From NCBI RefSeq assembly GCF_000003815.2, contig NC_049996.1:16259452-16323451 (forward strand): a DNA stretch of 64,000 nucleotides, in the 5' to 3' direction. This DNA is from Branchiostoma floridae (Eukaryota > Chordata > Leptocardii > Amphioxiformes > Branchiostomatidae). Below are positions 49,001-56,464 of the stretch, in pieces. The notes below the pieces were generated by a model. That model was given only the letters and a program-made list of their open reading frames with translations, did not search any database and had not been told where the DNA came from. Within the stretch, counting starts at the first letter, position 1. Every line of letters begins with the position of its first letter. Both the position numbers and the translations under genes were made by a program.

Positions 49001-52000
49001 AACACCCTTTTTTCCGAGGCCTTCCTAGTATAGTATCTAAGTGCACTCACAGCTAGGAGTACCAGTTGTACAGGTTATACTGTAGTAGTGTAGTAGTAAC
49101 CAGTAGAAGTGTAGTAGTTAAAGGTAGACGTGTTGTAGTAGCCAGTAATAGTGCGATAGTAACCAGTTACCTATACTCCCAGCTAAGGGTACCAGGTGCT
49201 ATAGAAGTGTTATACAGGTTATAAAAGTGTAGTACATTTGTAGTAATATTTAGTACATGCAATACTCACAGCTAGGAGTACCAGTTGTTATAAAAGTTAT
49301 AAAAGTGTTATACTGGCTACAAAAGTGTAGAACATTAGTATCTAGTAATACTCGCAGCTAGGGGTACCAGTTGTACAGGCTACAGTTATAGTATAGTAGT
49401 AACCAGTAGAAGTGTAGTAGCTAAACCAGTAATTAATACTCACAGCTACGAGTACCAGTTGTATAGGTTATACTGTAGTAGTGTAGATGTAACAAGTTAT
49501 CTATACTCACAGCTAGGAGTACCAGTTGCGCTGCTGCTGCCAGCTTCTCTGCTGTTGGTTCCATGGGAGGAGGAGGAGGAGGAGGCAGTGGCTGAAGAGG
49601 AGGCCGTTTCCTTGGCAACAGGCTTGTCTTTGTGTTTCGACTCTCCGCTATCTTTTGGGCTGAGGGGTGAGAAAACATGACTACATGTAACCCTATCTGG
49701 TATTGGACGATGCTACAGAGATACATAAATATGCACTCAAATTAACCAATCAAAACAAATGATACATCTTGGTATTCTTAGGTGACACCAATCAAGTATG
49801 TTGGTTCTGGGATTTTGTAACGATAAAGCTGAACTTTAAGATCATCCGATATAAGTGTGGCAGAAACATCAACAAGATATTGGTGGCTGCCTAAACACAA
49901 AGATGAAGAAAAGAAGAAGATCAGAGCAGAGTTTTAAAGGTAAAATCTTGCACACACAATTACAGGAAGTAAATATAAAGTAGTCAGATTCAAGTTTTCA
50001 TCTCAGCCTTCTGTTTCCATGTTGCCCTCTTGCTGATTAACTCAAACAAACTGTTAACTGACCAGTCCCTATTCCGAATAAAGAGACTCTTTTTACACAA
50101 CCATTGCTTAATTCACATCAACGTTTCGGTGACCGTCTGTCACCTTCTTCAGGGCAATATAATAAATCAGCAATGGTTGTGTAAAAAGAGTCTCTTTATT
50201 CAGTGACGTACCAACCTGATGAAACTATTCACAGATGGTCTCTATCCCTCCTTACTCAGGGAAGTAAACACACGAACAAACACATACATACATGTAGAAC
50301 AGCATGTATATTCAGTTTGAGCCTCTACATCTAGACTAACTTTGCATAACTTCCCAGAGGGCTCAGTCCACATGCGCGGACTGTTTCATTAGTGGGGGAC
50401 CTACACTACTGTAAATGCAGAAACTTTCGCGGTGGTTTTCACTGCGAAAAGTCCATTTTCTCGCTACCACTAAATTAAATCCCCGCTAACTTAAATGCAT
50501 TTACAGTATTCTAAGTAATCTAACACAAACACCCCACCTCTCCTGCCATCCGGGTGGTTTCTCCCACTGCGACACCTCAGTCTTACAGTTGTAGTAGTAT
50601 TTCTTGCCGGAGGAACTGATGTGTTCCGACCAATCCCCTTGTGCCTTTCGGTAAGCCTGCACAGAAATAAAAATTGTTTCTGTAAGATTTCCGCTGCAAA
50701 CATCTTAAACAAAAGACAATCTTACAATTTGTCACCTACTTTGTCAGTTATTACATGGTGGATAGAAATAGCTTTTTTATAGCTTTTTTTTTGTATTCTG
50801 TAATGTCTCTTTGTATGTATCAAGGGACACTTGAAAAACTGGCCACAGACCTGGGTGTGACCAACTGGTAAAATAAAGTAAAAATGAATGAAAATTGAGA
50901 CCCACCCCCCAAATCTCTTGAAGGTGACAACTCCCTTACCTTTGTATTAGCTGCTGTAGCACTGGAGCTAGCAGTGCTGGACTGGGTATGCTGGAATATA
51001 AACACAAACATAACAGTCAGGTTAGAACTACACAACTCAACATACAGACACGAACTTGTTTGAATACAATGAAAATTTGAAGGTACATGTTTACGCCTTA
51101 CAATGTGTCACTGATTGAATAACATTCTGTTAACTGTATTCATACATGAACCTCTTAAAGGATGAACTTGCTTAAACTTTCAGGTGGACTTAATTTCATG
51201 TGACAAAGGGGAAAGGAGATTTTGTTCATGTGTTCAGCTTGAGGTAGACACATTTCTTTACAAACATTCTGTGAAACATTTCTGAACGAACATTTCTGTA
51301 ATGTTTCTGTCTCAAAATATGTCTATGTTATATTTCTAGTAAGAAGAAACTTTGCCTGAGGTCTCACCTCAGCGTTTTTCTTCCCCGTGTCGGTATCGTT
51401 TTTCTTGTCTGCGGCCTGGGGCTGCGTCTGTGAGTGGTTGGCGGCGCTGTTGCCCTGTCGGGGCTGGTGATTGGCTGCGTTCTGCGCCGGAGAATCGCTG
51501 GTCCCTGCGCGGATGACAGACAACACAAGTCAACACCACCCCTCAGACTCATCCTCCTACACCCAGTCCCCAACCGCACTAGCCTATTGGGGCACTGCTA
51601 TCTAGATGCCTACCAGCGGTTACTGTGATTGTCGCCACAAACCAGCTGTCAACCAATCAGAGAATATGCTTTTCTTGGGCTTTTTGTTTTCGAAAGCAAT
51701 CTCGTAAAGGCCGCTGGGAAGCTATCAGCCAATCATGTTACGTCTTACATAGCTCCATCCTCCTACGCCCGATCCCCAATGGCAGACTGCCCATATAAGG
51801 GTAAGCTCATTAATATTTATAAGCAGGGCGGTCAGTAACTCATCTGAGTGCACAAGAAAGCAGAGGTGACCACAAGGAGTTTTGACACGACTGTGGTCCC
51901 TCTGCGTAGGAGAATGCTCAGACTATTAATCAGCCATTGGTAACACTTTGCTTTCTGATAGTCTGGTTTGTAACTTGTTTAAGAACTATAGGCTTTAAAA

Positions 52001-55000
52001 AGTTCTCGATTTAAAGAACTCTGTTACAAATTTCATACTTTCAAATATTTCAGGCTTCAAAGTGGCACCTGTTATGGTAACAAATCAGCAGGGTTCTAAC
52101 AGTGACATCACTTTTCCAACCAATCAGCTTTTCCCAGTGAAGAGAAATCAACCAGTGAGCAGTTGGTAAAAAAAAAATCCAACCAATAAGCTGTGTTTGA
52201 AGACATTATCTCTGCTCTCCTCCAACCAATCAGGTGTTGGCAAAGAAGAAAGCTGACCAATGAGCAGTGTTGTAACATTACCTCTACCAGGACATTTCCT
52301 ATAGCCAATCAGGATTTAGCATTGGAGCAATCCCACCAATGAGCTGCATTCAGATACTACCTCTTTCTCTCCTCTAACCAATCAGGTGTTGGCAGAGGAG
52401 AAAGCTGACCAATGAGCAGTGTTGTAACATTACCTCTCCTGTCCTCTCTGTCTCTCCTGTGAGGTCGGTCCCAATCCCCAGGACTGTACCTAGCCCTTTC
52501 TCTCTCTAAAACACAAAACCACACCGCAAGCTTTAACAAAACAACTCTGGGAGGGTCAAACACAGTCGGAAAAAAACACACTTCATGTTAAAGAAAAAAT
52601 GAGTACACAAAAGAAATATGAAGCACACAGAATGACAATGCAAAAGAAACTACAGATGTGAAAATGTGTTACTCAAAAAGCAACGATTTAGCATGGATGT
52701 CAGCGGAGAAAAAACTATTTCTCCTGTGAGGTTTTTTGTTCTGTCATTATCTGTGAACCCGTAAATAGTTTCATCAGGTTGTCGAATAAATTTAATATAG
52801 TCTTCTTCGATACACAACCCTTTTTATTATTCAGAAAAATAAAAGAGGATTGTGTAACAAAGATGACTATCTTCAAAAGAAACCTTTTTGAACATTTGAA
52901 ATCAAAGGACATTGGCATGAATTCTACCTTTTCTGTGGAACTTAACTTTTGACGATTTGAAGGTAAAATTATTTTCAACATAACCAAGGTTGTGTTAGAA
53001 AGATCTCAAACATTTAACCCATGTCAGCTTAAAAGTTAAGACTTATGTGGTAGAGACTATCATTCTCGAATAGGGCTGTTTTGCCAGTGGTGTAGGGCTG
53101 ATGTGAATTGGGATTTTACCATGGTCAATATTGACTGATGGAGGCCATATGTATATATAAAACCTTCAGGTGACTTAAACCTGATATAATGGTGGGCGAT
53201 GTTTAACTGCATATAGTGTGAATCTTATGTTATCTCAGAGTTATGATACCCTTAAATGGAAACTTCTTGAGGCTGTTTTGAGTTTCTCATTTTGATACAA
53301 AACTTTCATCTATTGCCACTAAGGAAGGCTTTGGGTATTTCATGTTCCTGGTTCTCTGAGTCTGATAATTTTGGGCAAAGATTTTGGGAAGAGGACTCGT
53401 GCTATTGTTGTTTTGGTATAGAACTGTTGAAAAATAAAAACTTGAGTTTTCCAGAGTTCCATGAAAAGGATAAGCAGAGCCAAGAATAATTTTTGGTGGA
53501 TTTGAACCAACATTCATTAAATGCTGCAGATTCAACATTGGCAGGTTCAAAACCGTTTTACCAGACTGCTCACACTAAGAACCTGAGTGACATGTTAGGT
53601 AAGTCAGGACTCAAAAGAGGGCCTACAGTTGCCTTGAAGCTAACCAGGCCAGGGTTTGAAATATTTCATTTCTACTTTCTCTTGGCTTAAATGTATGCTG
53701 CAGTGCTACTCCTTGCTGTAGTCTCAAAGCTTGCATTATGCCAATTTATGGGCAGTTATTCACTGAATTTACACCATTTCTTATATTTTTTTTCTTACTT
53801 TTCAAAACTCAGAATAATTTTTTTCAAGAAAAGGCTATCAAAACATTCACCATCAGCCACATTCTGATTGCATTTGGAGATCTTACTTTTCAAAACCGAG
53901 GGAAAATGTTTTCAAGAAACGAGTTCGAAAATCTTGAATATCACTCAGATTCTGATTTTGTTGTCTTCAGCACTGGTTTCAAACAATGGTGACAATTTTG
54001 GTTTCACAAAAGGCTGGTCCAGCTCTAATCCTCACATGAGAAAAACTTGTTTCTCCCTGAAAAGCGAAAGTGTTGGTGTTACTCCAGACACACGCTGCTG
54101 TCGCCATAGTTACGGTTGCCATAGTTACCTCTTCTCTCCCGCTCTCTCTCCTTTTCTCTATATCGTTCTGAATAAGAAGATTTGTTCTTATATCTGTCTC
54201 TATCCCTGTCCCTCTCCCGGTCTCTCTCTCGCTCCCTCTCTCTGTCTCTGTCCCGGGACTCCCACGGACTGTTCCTCTTGCCTGGACTGTCCTTCGTGCG
54301 ATGGAAACCTCCGCTGGGCGAATCCCGCACTCTGTCAATCCGATGGTCGTAGTCATTATACGAGCCGCTGCTGTCACGCTTGGATGGGTACTTCCCCACA
54401 CCAGCAGACTGAAATAAACATAAACAACAACATTAACACATCGGAATCAGCAGTGCAATGCAGCTATCACTTTTCAATGTTGTGCTCTAAAATTTAAAGT
54501 GTATTTACATGAAATTAAAAACAACTTTCAAAAATCAAAGACCAAATTTGTTACTCTGCCCATTGTTAAAACATTTATAGGTTAGTGTTATGTCTATCTT
54601 TTTGTGCTGAAGAAATTATACACCTGTTTGTCTAAGAACTGGTTAATGTACCCAATGATCATAACTTCAAGTGTCCTGTCCGCATGTCGAGGTTTGTGCA
54701 TGATACAGTTTTTGGATATTCTAACTCAGTCTAAGTAAAAACCTTAAATTCCCCCCCCCCCCCCAAATAATAATTGAAGGAAACTAAAATGAATTTCAAG
54801 ATGTCATTAATAACTTAATTTTCCAATGCTGCATTTCTTGAGTCAATTTTTGTCATTTATACAAAAACTCGACCTCAAAGAGAATTTTCTTGCAGTAATA
54901 TTTTCCAAAAGATGCCAAAATTCGTTTATAAAGCTGAATTTCTTGTTTGTTTTGATATCAAATGGGGTGTTTTCCTGTGATCTGCTCATGATGACACAAA

Positions 55001-56114
55001 CTTCATCAGGTGATGATCAGGCCCTTTTCTTCTCAAGAAAACTTCCAAGACTCCTTCTGTTTTAAGACCCTGTCTGTGCCTTGAGTCCAGACAATGTCCA
55101 TGAGTGACACCTGTCTGTCTTTTGTTCTCTGATAAACTATAAACCCTCGGTCAAGGTTGATTGATTGGAATGAACTTTCCACGGTGACGATTTTTCACCA
55201 ATTTCGTCTTTCTGGAGTGATCGAATTAAAAATTCAGAGATTTTTCTCAGCCAGATCGCGTGTTGAGATGTCCTGAACGTCCCAGTCGTATTTGAGAGTG
55301 GCTAATTTTGGTCTGGAGGGCCCGATATTTATGTTTACATCAGAAATTGTGACCACTTCTGTCAAAAATGGAGCTGATGTGAAGTCCCGAGTCTCGTCCC
55401 TTCTCGGCGTACCAACCTGGTAGGGATGGGCCTGGCTTCTGTCGTGGTACCTGCAAAACAAAACAGAGAACGTTAACGTGACAGAAACGGGCACTGGCGG
55501 GGCGGGGAAATCGGAAAAACTCATGGAAACTGGGAGCAATTTTGTAGAATGTCTGGAACAAATATGGCGGACTTCTGTCAATGGAGGAGTGGGGAAACAA
55601 GGTGCTTTACCCATCATTGAGCCGCGGATATTTCCGTGCATGCATTACCATCAATACCATAGAGGCTTAAGGGTGGGGTTTGGTGCAACTCTGGTGAATT
55701 TTCGGCACCGCAAAGGGTCTAAACGCCCGCTTATTTTACACCATCATACACCACCAGCCTCTCTGGAGGGGAGGACGCCATGACACATCCGGGACCTTCG
55801 GATTCCAGCCTGATCGATTGACGTTCGTGTCACGGAAATAATGGGGCTCTCAAAGAGGATTGTGTGGTCACAGATCTGATTTATTTGTCATTTTTAGACA
55901 GTAGAGAGGATATTTTCATCCATATACATGAAAAAATACACTTGCAGAGAAAAAAATGATATCTTAAGCAAAATCTTGTCTTCTGTGTTGGCTTTTTAGC
56001 AATCATACAGAGAAGCTGTAAATACTTCTAACAGACCCTAACACTTGACGGAACTTACCGAGGATTTCCGACTATTTCCGAAGAGCTGCGCTCGTAAATC
56101 TTCGGGTCCTCCAT
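36986..56114 (-). CDS. WAC: WAC orthologue, whole gene (17 coding exons, 648 codons)
   Basis: Orthologue of WAC, the nuclear WW-domain adaptor with coiled coil. In mammals WAC links the RNF20/RNF40 H2B ubiquitin ligase to RNA polymerase II and also acts in autophagy and mitosis; that is family knowledge. Seen here: 17 exons joined by GT-AG introns whose lengths (56, 34, 315, 70, 137, 51, 119, 149, 99, 126, 138, 114, 83, 80, 178, 128, 70 nt) sum to 1947 nt, exactly 648 codons plus TAG, with every phase compatible. Human WAC is 647 aa. The order is an N-terminal basic/RE-rich region (residues 1-160), a WW domain (about 228-258: W230, YYYN 241-244, W252, P255), Ser/Thr/Pro/Gln-rich linkers (260-520), and a C-terminal coiled coil (about 560-648). 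The start ATG at 56114 is followed by a consensus GTAAGT donor. At least six of the 16 introns carry tandem copies of the upstream exon end and donor. Weakest points are the exact exon 3/4 junction and possible upstream non-coding exons. Confidence 0.95.
37370..37497 (-). CDS. WAC: WAC exon 16, coiled coil
   Basis: Encodes [20 protein letters not shown], then [20 protein letters not shown] and EQ, aligning with the human ASRLREEAHNMG...LRSLVRVCEIQATLREQ. Acceptor TTGTTTAG, donor GTGAGA, phase 2 out. The first 45 nt and acceptor are duplicated upstream at 37559-37608. Confidence 0.96.
37559..37608 (-). repeat. partial duplication of WAC exon 16 with its acceptor
   Basis: On the minus strand TTTAG is followed by 45 nt nearly identical to the start of exon 16 (AQRLDEE...HAMGSLH with two changes), then unrelated sequence without a donor. 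It lies 106 bp upstream of the true exon, so it is a decoy acceptor. Confidence 0.85.
37752..38086 (-). repeat. dispersed element, copy 2, in WAC intron 15
   Basis: Opposite orientation to the 22.3-kb copy; it starts CAGGGTTGGACAAGT and ends AGAAAACTTGTTGAACCCTG. It lies between WAC exon 16 and the exon 15 array. Confidence 0.6.
38094..38190. mobile_element. CTAGCCTGATTAAATC family fragment
   Basis: Begins CCTAGCCTGATTAAATCTCG and ends at GTGTTACACAAACTAC, next to the exon 15 array. Confidence 0.5.
38190..39117 (-). repeat. WAC exon 15 partial-exon array, distal block (8 units)
   Basis: Eight units of about 110-115 bp. Each contains the last about 75 nt of exon 15 (coding for [15 protein letters not shown] and WQAEHAERQ), its donor, and a (GTTT)n spacer. 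Copies are nearly identical to each other and to the real exon. The coding part stays intact in all units, and a frame of 246 codons runs through without stops, but in alternating frames, so it is not a protein. The spacer ends TTTTGTCCTGCCCTCGCTAG on the minus strand, an acceptor-like context that the true exon lacks at that place. Confidence 0.92.
39200..41122 (-). CDS. retrotransposon ORF2, reverse transcriptase part
   Basis: About 640 residues in one open frame from [14 protein letters not shown] to the stop at 39202. RT motifs in order: [70 protein letters not shown] (the catalytic YADD-type box as FADD) and [12 protein letters not shown], then the CR1/L2-type C-terminal region ([25 protein letters not shown]). 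The absence of internal stops indicates a recent insertion. It overlaps the endonuclease frame through the one-base shift. Confidence 0.9.
   Translation of the reverse strand: MRPQSNKPWITPQIRKAMRKRSELFSKARRSNSNEAWAKFKRCRKGVKQRVRKAHRDYVSNYLESNIEDNPKAFWSYVKSIRQDSTGASALRHQGVLTSDPKEKADALGAQFESVFTREDKTTVPTLGEPKAPTIPSLNITVEGVAKQLSCLNPSKATGPDGLPPRLLKTVAEQIAPILQVIFSQSISTGDVPEDWRTANIAPIFKKGDRTLPSNYRPVSLTSVCGKVLEHIVHSHMMKHLDAHGILSPAQHGFRKGLSCESQLVLTLQDLAKNMDQNKQVDAAVLDFSKAFDTVPHECLLSKLEHYGISGLLQSWLRAFLTERTQSVVFDGGTSKAVKVTSGVPQGTVLGPLLFLLYINDLPDSVDSHVRLFADDCLIYRTISKPSDAQGLQSDLDALTEWQNRWLMSFNPSKCHILHITRKKHPIITQYSLCGEALTGVKSHPYLGVQLSDDLRWDTHINHATSKAGKVLGVIRRNLTHCPSRVKATCYKALVRPHLEYSAIVWDPYTNKGIQAVEAVQRRAARVTLNDYRQTSSMTQMLSDLQWRPLSERRRNARLTFFYKVVNNNINIDASNILKPAQGRTRGSHDFKYQHIFARTDIYKHSFFPRTIPEWNALPGTVVSAPNVEHFHARQAACPP
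41119..42070 (-). CDS. retrotransposon ORF2, endonuclease part
   Basis: An APE-type endonuclease about 310 residues long, starting near [19 protein letters not shown]. Visible motifs are TETWLD, YYRPPSA, AGDFNLP and GLSDHDIP; the last two hold the catalytic Asp/Asn/His residues. It nicks target DNA for target-primed reverse transcription. The open frame extends upstream into the WAC repeats in a non-WAC frame, which is coincidental. It ends KHVPRKK-stop at an A-run where the frame moves by one base into the RT frame, so ORF2 is broken. Confidence 0.85.
42071..42430 (-). repeat. WAC exon 15 partial-exon array, proximal block
   Basis: Three units including the real exon end (42348-42430), spaced 119-127 bp because of longer (AAAC)n spacers. 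This block and the one at 38190-39117 were one array before the retrotransposon entered. Confidence 0.92.
42348..42525 (-). CDS. WAC: WAC exon 15, start of C-terminal coiled coil
   Basis: A 178-nt exon encoding [20 protein letters not shown], then [20 protein letters not shown] and [19 protein letters not shown]. It aligns with the human [29 protein letters not shown] segment, among the most conserved parts of WAC. Acceptor TCCGTTTTCAG, donor GTTTGTTTG. The donor runs straight into a (GTTT)n tract, and the 3' half of this exon is repeated about ten more times downstream. Confidence 0.95.
43014..45190 (-). repeat. 47-bp array of WAC exon 14 end plus 5' splice site (~46 units)
   Basis: On the minus strand the unit holds GTACATAGCCAGAAATCTGT, then AGG|GTACGT and TTCTNTCAGTCTCACAGT. 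The first 23 bases are the end of the coding exon (HSQKSV), and AGGGTACGT is its donor. Units are 85-100% alike. Some have GTGCGT or GAGTACGT in place of GTACGT. The array fills nearly all of intron 14 and is broken by a 100-N gap, so copy number is uncertain. 47 is not a multiple of 3, so using any single decoy donor shifts the frame. Confidence 0.95.
44147..44246. other. assembly gap (100 N) inside the exon 14 array
   Basis: A round-number gap, normally of unknown true size; the array is collapsed or unresolved here. Confidence 0.99.
45158..45237 (-). CDS. WAC: WAC exon 14
   Basis: Encodes [20 protein letters not shown], then HSQKSV plus two bases (GG), to a GTACGT donor. Acceptor TTGTTTGTGCAG. 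The segment from the middle of the exon through the donor is the founder of the 47-bp tandem array that occupies almost all of intron 14. Confidence 0.88.
45656..45738 (-). CDS. WAC: WAC exon 13
   Basis: Encodes [19 protein letters not shown] and then PYQSQLSPQ, matching the human SDASSPRSYVSPRIST region. Acceptor TTTCCCCCCAG, donor GTACCA, phase 0 out. Confidence 0.88.
46196..46309 (-). CDS. WAC: WAC exon 12
   Basis: Encodes [19 protein letters not shown], then [19 protein letters not shown]. It is Gln/Leu-rich and probably helical, equivalent to the human [20 protein letters not shown] segment. Acceptor TTTTGCCACCAG, donor GTGAGC, phase 1 in and out. Confidence 0.88.
46392..46628. mobile_element. 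possible diverged MITE of the 'TACTGTAAATGC' family
   Basis: Starts TACTGTAAAAG and ends ACATTTACAATG, with TCACGGTGGTTTTTAATT inside. Resembles the family, but the ends are imperfect. In WAC intron 11. Confidence 0.35.
46783..46920 (-). CDS. WAC: WAC exon 11
   Basis: Encodes [20 protein letters not shown], then [20 protein letters not shown], aligning with the human SPVPQSPIPPLL...LLRQLLPAL stretch. Acceptor CCCCTTGCAG, donor GTAAGG, phase 1 at both ends. Confidence 0.9.
46936..47200. repeat. ~35-bp tandem repeat in WAC intron 10
   Basis: Seven degenerate copies of AACATTGGTGTGAGACAT plus CTGTGATGTCAGTA, starting about 16 bp from the exon 11 acceptor. It does not include exon sequence, unlike the donor-spanning arrays. 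Confidence 0.8.
47380..47950 (-). repeat. 38-bp array of WAC exon 10 end plus 5' splice site
   Basis: Eight nearly identical and about five older, degenerate units. On the minus strand each reads CAGGAGTAGAACAG|GTCAGA, GCAGCTGTTACTTAG and CAA. CAGGAGTAGAACAG is the end of coding exon 10 and GTCAG its donor. Units decay with distance from the exon. Confidence 0.93.
47933..48058 (-). CDS. WAC: WAC exon 10
   Basis: Preceded by a C/T-rich acceptor (CCCCCTTTTCCAG). It encodes [20 protein letters not shown], then [20 protein letters not shown] and RT, to a GTCAGT donor. Exons 9 and 10 both end in an RT-G junction on the same ten bases (TAGAACAGGT), hinting that they may be old duplicates. The exon end plus donor founds the 38-bp array at 47380-47950. 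Confidence 0.87.
48284..48485 (-). repeat. array of WAC exon 9 end plus 5' splice site (6 copies)
   Basis: Three composite 68-bp units (28 + 40 bp), giving six copies of CTATTG-type exon end with the AGAACAG|GTAAG donor. The 40-bp half carries more of the coding exon (GACACCCCCAAGTCTCAC on the minus strand). The real donor is the one at 48448-48447. Confidence 0.93.
48449..48547 (-). CDS. WAC: WAC exon 9
   Basis: Encodes [20 protein letters not shown] and then [12 protein letters not shown], ending with the first base of a Gly codon at GTAAGA. It is Ser/Pro/Thr-rich linker sequence with no recognised fold. The acceptor is TTTCTGCAG. Its last 35 nt plus the donor are copied five more times downstream. 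Confidence 0.87.
48660..49540 (-). repeat. degenerate array of WAC exon 8 end plus 5' splice site
   Basis: The block ACTGGTACTCCTAGCTGTGAGT (minus strand, written here in two parts: ACTGGTACTCCTAGCT and GTGAGT) recurs near 49439, 49352, 49265, 49166, 49045 and, without the donor, 48666. Spacing is 70-120 bp, with TA-rich filler (TACTACACTACTACAGTATA). Older than the exon 9 and 10 arrays. Confidence 0.85.
49511..49659 (-). CDS. WAC: WAC exon 8
   Basis: Encodes [20 protein letters not shown] followed by a poly-Ser tract and TGTPS, matching the human ERKESTSGDKPV segment. Acceptor CACCCCTCAG, donor GTGAGT, phases 2 in and 1 out. The last about 20 nt plus the donor recur as degenerate copies through the intron (48660-49460). 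Confidence 0.9.
50076..50201. mobile_element. foldback element in WAC intron 7
   Basis: GAATAAAGAGACTCTTTTTA and CACAACCATTGCT are repeated in inverse at the other end (AGCAATGGTTGTG, TAAAAAGAGTCTCTTTATTC). The 30-bp arms are nearly perfect; the loop holds ACGTTTCGGTGACCGTCTG. Confidence 0.85.
50407..50508. mobile_element. palindromic MITE 'TACTGTAAATGC', copy 5
   Basis: Internally deleted copy (102 bp) with both termini, in WAC intron 7, ending 30 bp from the WW exon donor. Confidence 0.87.
50538..50656 (-). CDS. WAC: WAC exon 7, WW domain
   Basis: The most diagnostic exon. It encodes [19 protein letters not shown], then [37 protein letters not shown] and TEVSQWEKP are essentially identical to human WAC. 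All WW hallmarks are present: the first Trp, the YYYN aromatic block, the second Trp and the Pro three residues after it. WW domains bind proline-rich peptides; in mammalian WAC this region contacts phosphorylated RNA polymerase II. Acceptor TTTCTGTGCAG, donor GTGGGG, phase 2. Confidence 0.97.
50940..50990 (-). CDS. WAC: WAC exon 6
   Basis: A 51-nt, phase 0-0 exon encoding [17 protein letters not shown], between a TATATTCCAG acceptor and a GTAAGG donor. A symmetrical cassette, so it could be skipped without a frame change. It leads directly into the WW exon. Confidence 0.87.
51368..51504 (-). CDS. WAC: WAC exon 5
   Basis: A 137-nt exon after a GCGCAG acceptor, encoding [20 protein letters not shown] and ending GKKNAE at GTGAGA. 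Asn/Gln/Ser-rich, like the human segment just upstream of the WW domain (SSNPSNNPSKTSDAP). No recognised fold. Confidence 0.88.
52185..52440 (-). repeat. duplicated blocks around the WAC exon 4 donor
   Basis: The segment with CCAATCAGGTGTTGGCA, AAGCTGACCAATGAGCAGTG and TTGTAACATTACCTCT occurs twice (52208-52285 and 52376-52440), with further partial matches to 52080. TTACCTCT is the reverse of the exon 4 AGAG|GTAA junction, so the donor is again inside the repeated unit. The frequent CCAAT words are part of the repeat, not a promoter. Confidence 0.75.
52434..52503 (-). CDS. WAC: WAC exon 4
   Basis: Encodes [20 protein letters not shown] followed by DRR, ending one base into a Gly codon at a GTAATG donor. 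It corresponds to the human RERDGGTSYSPQ region. The acceptor is one of three overlapping AGs (TTTTAGAGAG); the phase-0 AG at 52505-52504 is the one compatible with exon 3. The donor lies inside a tandem repeat (52185-52440). Confidence 0.78.
52504..54093 (-). other. WAC intron 3
   Basis: 1590 bp, AT-rich. Short ORFs on the plus strand (53292-53992) are unrecognised. No transposon ends found. Confidence 0.6.
54094..54408 (-). CDS. WAC: WAC exon 3, basic and RE/RD-rich region
   Basis: Starts after TTTATTTCAG with [15 protein letters not shown], aligning with human ALKYSSKSHPSSG. It then runs into a long Arg/Asp/Glu alternating tract ([18 protein letters not shown]) and [17 protein letters not shown]. 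It ends GDSS with a GTGTGT donor in phase 0. The tract is far more repetitive than in human WAC and lies on an AG-rich low-complexity DNA stretch, so length variation is likely. The other GT steps in the GTGTGT string give different phases; only the first (or, less well, the second) fits exon 4 without a stop. Confidence 0.88.
55417..55450 (-). CDS. WAC: WAC exon 2
   Basis: A 34-nt micro-exon after a TTTTGCAG acceptor. It completes the Arg codon and encodes [11 protein letters not shown], equivalent to human CHDRRGDSQPYQ. The donor is GTTGGT and the exon ends in phase 0. The surrounding frame stays open for about 130 codons, but the homology stops exactly at this GT. Confidence 0.88.
56059..56114 (-). 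CDS. WAC: WAC exon 1 (start codon)
   Basis: Encodes [18 protein letters not shown] plus two bases of an Arg codon, ending at a perfect GTAAGT donor. It matches human WAC exon 1 in length and in leading directly into the YHDR/CHDR motif of exon 2. The ATG at 56114-56112 is preceded 11 nt upstream by an out-of-frame ATG (56125) that opens a short overlapping uORF. A CACAG acceptor-like site upstream leaves room for a separate 5' non-coding exon. Confidence 0.85.
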
Positions 56115-56464
56115 ATGATACTCATTGTGAGAGGGACAAGCTGTGTGGCCGGTGGGGCGCAAGACGTTCTGGCACCGTTACATCTTACTTCTTACCCCCA
56201 GCGTCTTGGGTTCCACTCAAGAAGACTTTAAGGTGAGTAGAGAAGACAGAAGGCTCACCTGTATGATGTTTTAGTGTAGCTAGGCACCCGTGGAACACCG
56301 GTGTTGTGTCTGTTTATTTTATGTCTGGTGTTCTAACGTGGAAGCGATGTTCATGTTGGTGAAAACCACACGATCCCTTTCTGTGAATCTGTCTGTAGTT
56401 TGGTGTTCCTGTTGTGTTTCTGTTGTGTAAGGGAACATGGAGCTTTTGTTGTTGTACCAGATGG

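Noticed and set aside
52080-52440. Promoter with many CCAAT boxes
   Set aside because: The CCAAT words belong to duplicated intron blocks around the exon 4 donor, inside the WAC gene.
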